Part shown: piece after piece, positions 31,489-34,639 of the stretch
Numbering within the stretch: position 1 is the stretch's first letter
Layout of the letters: each line of letters starts with the position of its first letter
Assembly: GCA_016928555.1 (NCBI GenBank)
Contig: JAFGKM010000091.1
Span: 1 to 34,639, forward strand
Length of the DNA: 34,639 nucleotides
Direction of reading: 5' to 3'
Source of the DNA: Candidatus Omnitrophota bacterium
Lineage (GTDB): Bacteria > Ratteibacteria > UBA8468 > B48-G9 > JAFGKM01
Program-made: the position numbers and the translations under genes
The notes under the pieces: generated by a model
What the model saw: only the letters and a program-made list of their open reading frames with translations
Told to the model about the DNA's origin: nothing
The model's database searches: none

Positions 31489-32333
31489 AAATAGTCTCAA
31501 CAATATCCGAAGCAAGGGAAGCGGTGAAGAGCGCGAGGTCGGCAGGCAAAACCATCGGCCTTGTCCCCACGATGGGGAGTCTGCACGAGGGGCATCTCTC
31601 CCTCGTAAGGGCATCAAAATCCGCCTGCGGTTTTACTGCGGCAAGCATATTTGTAAATCCGACGCAATTCAATAGCTCTGAAGATTACAACACCTATCCG
31701 AGGGATGCGGGCAGAGACCTGGAGCTTCTGGATAAGGAGGGCGTTGACATGGTTTTTGCTCCTCCGTTTGAGGAGATGTACAGGGAGAAAACCTCCGCAT
31801 ACATTGATATCGGGAAACTCTCCGAAATCTTTGAAGGCAAGTTAAGGCCCGGCCATTTCAGGGGTGTATGCACCGTTGTCTGCAAGCTTTTCAATATCAT
31901 CACACCCGACCGGGCATATTTCGGCTGGAAGGATGCCCAGCAGTTGATTATCATAAAGAAGATGGTGAAAGCCCTAAATATGCCGGTTGAGGTAATCGGA
32001 TGTCCGACCGTAAGGGAAAGCGACGGTCTTGCCGCAAGTTCCCGGAACATTTTTATAGCCGCAGGGGAACGGGAGAGGGCGCTATGTTTGTATAAGAGTT
32101 TAAAAAAGATAGAGGAATTACTGTTAAAACAGAACATAAGAGACACGGCTATTTTACTTGAAGAAGGCAGGAAGATTATAACTAAGTATCCGGACGTGGA
32201 ACTTCAATATCTTGAAATAACGGATGCGGAAAATCTTGAGTGCATTGAAGAAGTGAAGGGCAGGGCGCTTGTTCTCGGCGCCATAAAACTCTCCCGCGTC
32301 CGCCTTATCGACAACCTAACTCTATCTTTCTAA
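31485..32333 (+). CDS. panC: Pantoate--beta-alanine ligase
   Basis: PanC joins pantoate and beta-alanine, using ATP, to make pantothenate. The 282-residue protein has PTMGSLHEGHLSLVR with the HxGH nucleotide motif, VNPTQFN, the FEGKLRPGHFRGVCTVVCKLF substrate segment and ESDGLAASSRN. The usual FGEKDYQQ motif reads FGWKDAQQ. The frame is open from 31422, but ATG 31485 starts at the conserved MKIVSTISE. Its stop overlaps the convergent ATPase gene by 12 bases. Confidence 0.96.
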   Translation: MKIVSTISEAREAVKSARSAGKTIGLVPTMGSLHEGHLSLVRASKSACGFTAASIFVNPTQFNSSEDYNTYPRDAGRDLELLDKEGVDMVFAPPFEEMYREKTSAYIDIGKLSEIFEGKLRPGHFRGVCTVVCKLFNIITPDRAYFGWKDAQQLIIIKKMVKALNMPVEVIGCPTVRESDGLAASSRNIFIAAGERERALCLYKSLKKIEELLLKQNIRDTAILLEEGRKIITKYPDVELQYLEITDAENLECIEEVKGRALVLGAIKLSRVRLIDNLTLSF

Positions 32334-33620
32334 CGACCACTTCCATAACGGTATTATTCTGATTTTAATGCTATCTATTCTTTCTTCCCCTTCTTCATCT
32401 TCTGTTATTATGGTGAAATGAGAGGCCTCCAATTCATTTTTTGCCGCAAGTAAACTTTTTATCTCCCGTTCTTTCGTTTTCTTATTGTGCATATCATAAC
32501 AAACCTGTATAACTTCTTTTATTTTTAAACCTTCTCTGATGACAAAATCAACCTCTCTGTTCTTTTTAGATTTCCAATAATAAAAATCCGCGTTTCTTCT
32601 CTTCAATGCAAGAAAAACCATGTTTTCGTAAATATGCCCCGGGTTTTCAGAAAATTTAAAACCTATATTTTTGATTAGACCCGTATCTATTGCATAAAAC
32701 TTGCCCGGATTGTAAATCTGTTTTTTTATTGAATAGTCAAATAGCGGAACTCTGAAAAAGAGAAAGACATTTTCCAGATAATCAAAATAATTTTTTATCG
32801 TAGTTACATTGTTAGCGCCTATAAAAATGCGAAGATTTTCATAACTGCAAATTGTCCCTGTGTTTGAAATGAGGTATAAACAAAGTTCTTTAAACTCCTT
32901 TATTTTTCTTATGGAGTACCTTGCAAGCAGGTCGCGGTAAATTATATCTTTAAAATATTGTTCAAGCAGAGTTGCATCCTTTTGTTTTACAACTTCAGGA
33001 AATCCGCCGAGAGATAAATACTCCTTAAACATACTTTTTATAGAAACTTTTTTTTCGGTTGTAAATAAATCTCTGTCGTCAACAGAGAAGTTTTTGAGTA
33101 AAAGATATTCATTAAAGGAAAATGGCCATAGAATTACCTGCCTGTTTCTTCCTGTTAAAGCAGAAGATATTTCCGAACTTAACAAGGTAGCATTTGACCC
33201 GGTAATAAAGACTTTTATATCTTCATATTCATACAGTCTGTTGACCCACTTTTCCCAGCCTTTGATGTTTTGGATTTCATCAAGAAACAAGAACTTTTTA
33301 CCCTGTGGTTTTTCCGTTCCAAGAAAGGTTTCATACAGTGGCTCAAAGTCGTTGAAATTAAAATCAATAAACCGCTCGTCTTCAAAATTGAGATAGAGAA
33401 GGTTGGAGACAGGCAATTTATATTCAGAAATGACATCATCCGCTATCAACTTCATAAGAGAGGATTTGCCGCTTCTTCTAACACCGGTGATTAAAACAAT
33501 CTCTTTTGACTTGATGTGATTACTTGTTTTCTTCTGAATTGCCCGTCTTATCAACCCCTTTCTTGATAAGAATTTTTCTTTGTGGATTATTATTAACTCC
33601 TGTAACTTGCTTTTTTCCAT
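32322..33620 (-). CDS. AAA ATPase with DUF4143-type C-terminal domain
   Basis: This 432-residue protein has a P-loop GVRRSGKSSL (about 49-58), a Walker B FLFLDEIQN and the GSNATLLSSEISSALTGR sensor segment of the AAA_14 class, followed by the DUF4143 domain ending in the nuclease-like YYWKSKKNREVDFVI and VIQVCY pattern. Such proteins are widespread and mobile, with unknown role. ATG 33620 follows GAGGAGAGCC; the TTG at 33632 is not needed. Base composition is clearly more AT-rich than in panC and folK, suggesting transfer. A perfect promoter with a palindromic spacer lies upstream. Confidence 0.85.
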   Translation of the reverse strand: MEKSKLQELIIIHKEKFLSRKGLIRRAIQKKTSNHIKSKEIVLITGVRRSGKSSLMKLIADDVISEYKLPVSNLLYLNFEDERFIDFNFNDFEPLYETFLGTEKPQGKKFLFLDEIQNIKGWEKWVNRLYEYEDIKVFITGSNATLLSSEISSALTGRNRQVILWPFSFNEYLLLKNFSVDDRDLFTTEKKVSIKSMFKEYLSLGGFPEVVKQKDATLLEQYFKDIIYRDLLARYSIRKIKEFKELCLYLISNTGTICSYENLRIFIGANNVTTIKNYFDYLENVFLFFRVPLFDYSIKKQIYNPGKFYAIDTGLIKNIGFKFSENPGHIYENMVFLALKRRNADFYYWKSKKNREVDFVIREGLKIKEVIQVCYDMHNKKTKEREIKSLLAAKNELEASHFTIITEDEEGEERIDSIKIRIIPLWKWSLER

Positions 33621-33646
33621 GGCTCTCCTCAATACATTACATTACT

Positions 33647-33675
33647 ATTATAATGTTTTATATAAAACATGTCAA
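33647..33675 (-). promoter_or_regulatory. Perfect sigma70 promoter with palindromic spacer
   Basis: Minus-strand TTGACA (33675-33670), 17-base spacer, TATAAT (33652-33647): both hexamers match consensus exactly. The spacer with one flanking base, ATGTTTTATATAAAACAT (33653-33670), is a perfect 18-bp palindrome, and CTATT/AATAG outside it extends the dyad. A strong promoter with an operator in its spacer suggests tight repression, possibly by the host or by the ATPase itself. Confidence 0.75.
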
Positions 33676-33742
33676 TAGCATTATAATATATTGTGATAAG
33701 TCCAGAGGATTGTTTACTGAGTTTCTTTATATCTATGCCATT

Positions 33743-34549
33743 TCATCTTTCCTGATTTGATTTGAGAGACTTTTTTAAAAGGCTGTCTCTGAAATCAGTG
33801 TCGGAAAGGATTGTCTCGGTCTGGTCATCTTCTCTTATGCGTTTCATGTGGCAAAACACCATAATTGATGCGGCTATCCATAAACGGAATACAAGCCGCA
33901 GAGTTTTTCCAGCCATTTCGATTATCATGTTGAAATAGGTTCCGGCAAAAACCTGGGAAGGGGACAATAAATAGTTGAAAATCGATACCGATAAAATAAT
34001 TATAAGAAGAAAAGAGAGGATTTGCCGCCAGTTTTGTTTCCACAAAGAAAAGTTATGCTTGAAAGCCATTTTAAGATTAATCTCTTCCTGCACTATAAGA
34101 TACGGGACGAAAAGAAAAATCAGCAGTACCGAGTGGACAATGGAAGTGATGTATAAATTCCAGCGGAAAGAAAGCAAATCCAATATTATATTAATGAGTA
34201 TAGCCGAACATTTGCTTATGCCGATAAGTATAAGGAAGAAGAAAAACAACGGCCTGAAAAACCTCAGCGATGATATAAGAACCGGCTTTTTTTCTGTTTT
34301 CTCGTTTAGAACGCCTGCTTTGAAAAGTGAAAAAATGTATCCGGTTAACAGCGCCTGAACGAACGCAGACCAGTAAAACATTATTGCCGAATAAATGTGG
34401 GCGGGCGCAAGTAATCTTGTTTGTCCGACAGAATTATTCCAAAACAAGGAAGAGCGGACAGCTAATAATATGCCGCCGGAAACTGCTATGACGGAGGCAA
34501 TAAGGAAGAATGGGATGTTCTTTTCCAAAAATACTGCGGATGAATTCAA
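33743..34549 (-). CDS. Polytopic membrane protein of unknown function
   Basis: This 268-residue protein has about six hydrophobic segments (around 12-32, 54-74, 97-120, 135-155, 177-197 and 212-235) and a charged C-terminal tail of about 30 residues. No family is recognised. It resembles generic DUF4013/glycerophosphoryl-type membrane domains only in having helices. The start is a TTG at 34549 with no ribosome site; an in-frame stop about 24 bases upstream limits alternatives. The AT-rich composition matches the neighbouring ATPase gene and not the core genes to the left. Confidence 0.55.
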   Translation of the reverse strand: MNSSAVFLEKNIPFFLIASVIAVSGGILLAVRSSLFWNNSVGQTRLLAPAHIYSAIMFYWSAFVQALLTGYIFSLFKAGVLNEKTEKKPVLISSLRFFRPLFFFFLILIGISKCSAILINIILDLLSFRWNLYITSIVHSVLLIFLFVPYLIVQEEINLKMAFKHNFSLWKQNWRQILSFLLIIILSVSIFNYLLSPSQVFAGTYFNMIIEMAGKTLRLVFRLWIAASIMVFCHMKRIREDDQTETILSDTDFRDSLLKKSLKSNQER

Positions 34550-34562
34550 GCGGATATTGTTT

Positions 34563-34610
34563 GTAAGCCTTTAAAAGAGTACCACCGTAAGCCAGTAAAA
34601 GTAGACCACC
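34563..34610. repeat. 24-bp tandem repeats, possible IS21-like terminus
   Basis: Two adjacent 24-base units (34563-34586 and 34587-34610) share 19 positions; both carry GTAAGCC, TAAAAG and ACCACC. Repeated GGTGGT..CTTTTA-type units occur at the ends of IS21-family elements. No transposase is in the window, so the element, if real, would lie beyond the right edge. Confidence 0.4.
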
Positions 34611-34639
34611 CTGCTGTTTGTTTTTTATCTTGTTTTTAA

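Overview
The window reads as one stretch of a Gram-negative bacterial chromosome or metagenomic contig of moderate GC. The Gram-negative assignment rests on an apolipoprotein N-acyltransferase, a lipobox lipoprotein and a YidC with a large periplasmic domain. A prepilin with an H-X9-DG C-terminus beside glycan-degradation genes, URO-D-like and amidohydrolase genes, and a eukaryote-like UDP-sugar pyrophosphorylase point towards the PVC superphylum or a nearby candidate phylum (Lentisphaerota or Omnitrophota type). That placement is inference from gene content.

Region 1 (1-10508, plus strand) is an accessory carbohydrate locus. In order it holds a GntR-type helix-turn-helix fused to an extracellular-solute-binding-protein fold, with its own sigma70 promoter and palindromic operator; an H-X9-DG prepilin; a secreted CBM9 plus GH123-like protein; a small secreted protein resembling a carbohydrate-binding jelly roll; then, behind a second candidate promoter, an amidohydrolase, a URO-D-family protein and a 788-residue GH67-like protein. 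The block is bracketed by a 47-bp direct repeat (one mismatch) that lies inside the 3' part of a DtxR-family gene. The geometry is that of an element inserted into, and restoring, a gene's 3' end, although no integrase is seen.

Region 2 (10466-13177, minus) is feoA-feoB-dtxR, an iron(II) uptake operon. A consensus promoter and a near-consensus DtxR/IdeR box precede feoA. Region 3 (13237-19789, mainly minus) is leucine biosynthesis leuA-leuC-leuD-leuB plus a DUF2007 gene, with rsmE and a lipoprotein gene upstream. Region 4 (19799-22321, plus) is panD-lnt-rnc with overlapping frames. Region 5 (22413-24590, minus) is the rpmH-rnpA-yidD-yidC chain, followed by surE, a decayed radC and tRNA-Ala(CGC). 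Region 6 (26194-27564, minus) is a UDP-sugar pyrophosphorylase, divergent from region 7 (27620-32333, plus): miaA, purB, a degenerate ApgM-like protein, folK and panC.

Region 8 (32322-34639) is visibly more AT-rich: a DUF4143-type AAA ATPase behind a perfect sigma70 promoter with a palindromic spacer, a polytopic membrane protein, and 24-bp tandem repeats at the right edge that resemble an insertion-sequence terminus.

Three families of short dispersed hairpin repeats fill the intergenic spaces: C-rich/G-rich AATCCCCC elements, GTCATTGCGAG...GCAATCTC elements and GTAGCCGCA hairpins. One seems to have extended the 3' end of folK and another sits at the broken 5' end of radC. The strongest candidates for undescribed biology are the regulator fused to a binding protein together with its glycan locus inside the direct repeat, and the ApgM-like protein that has lost the visible metal-site residues.
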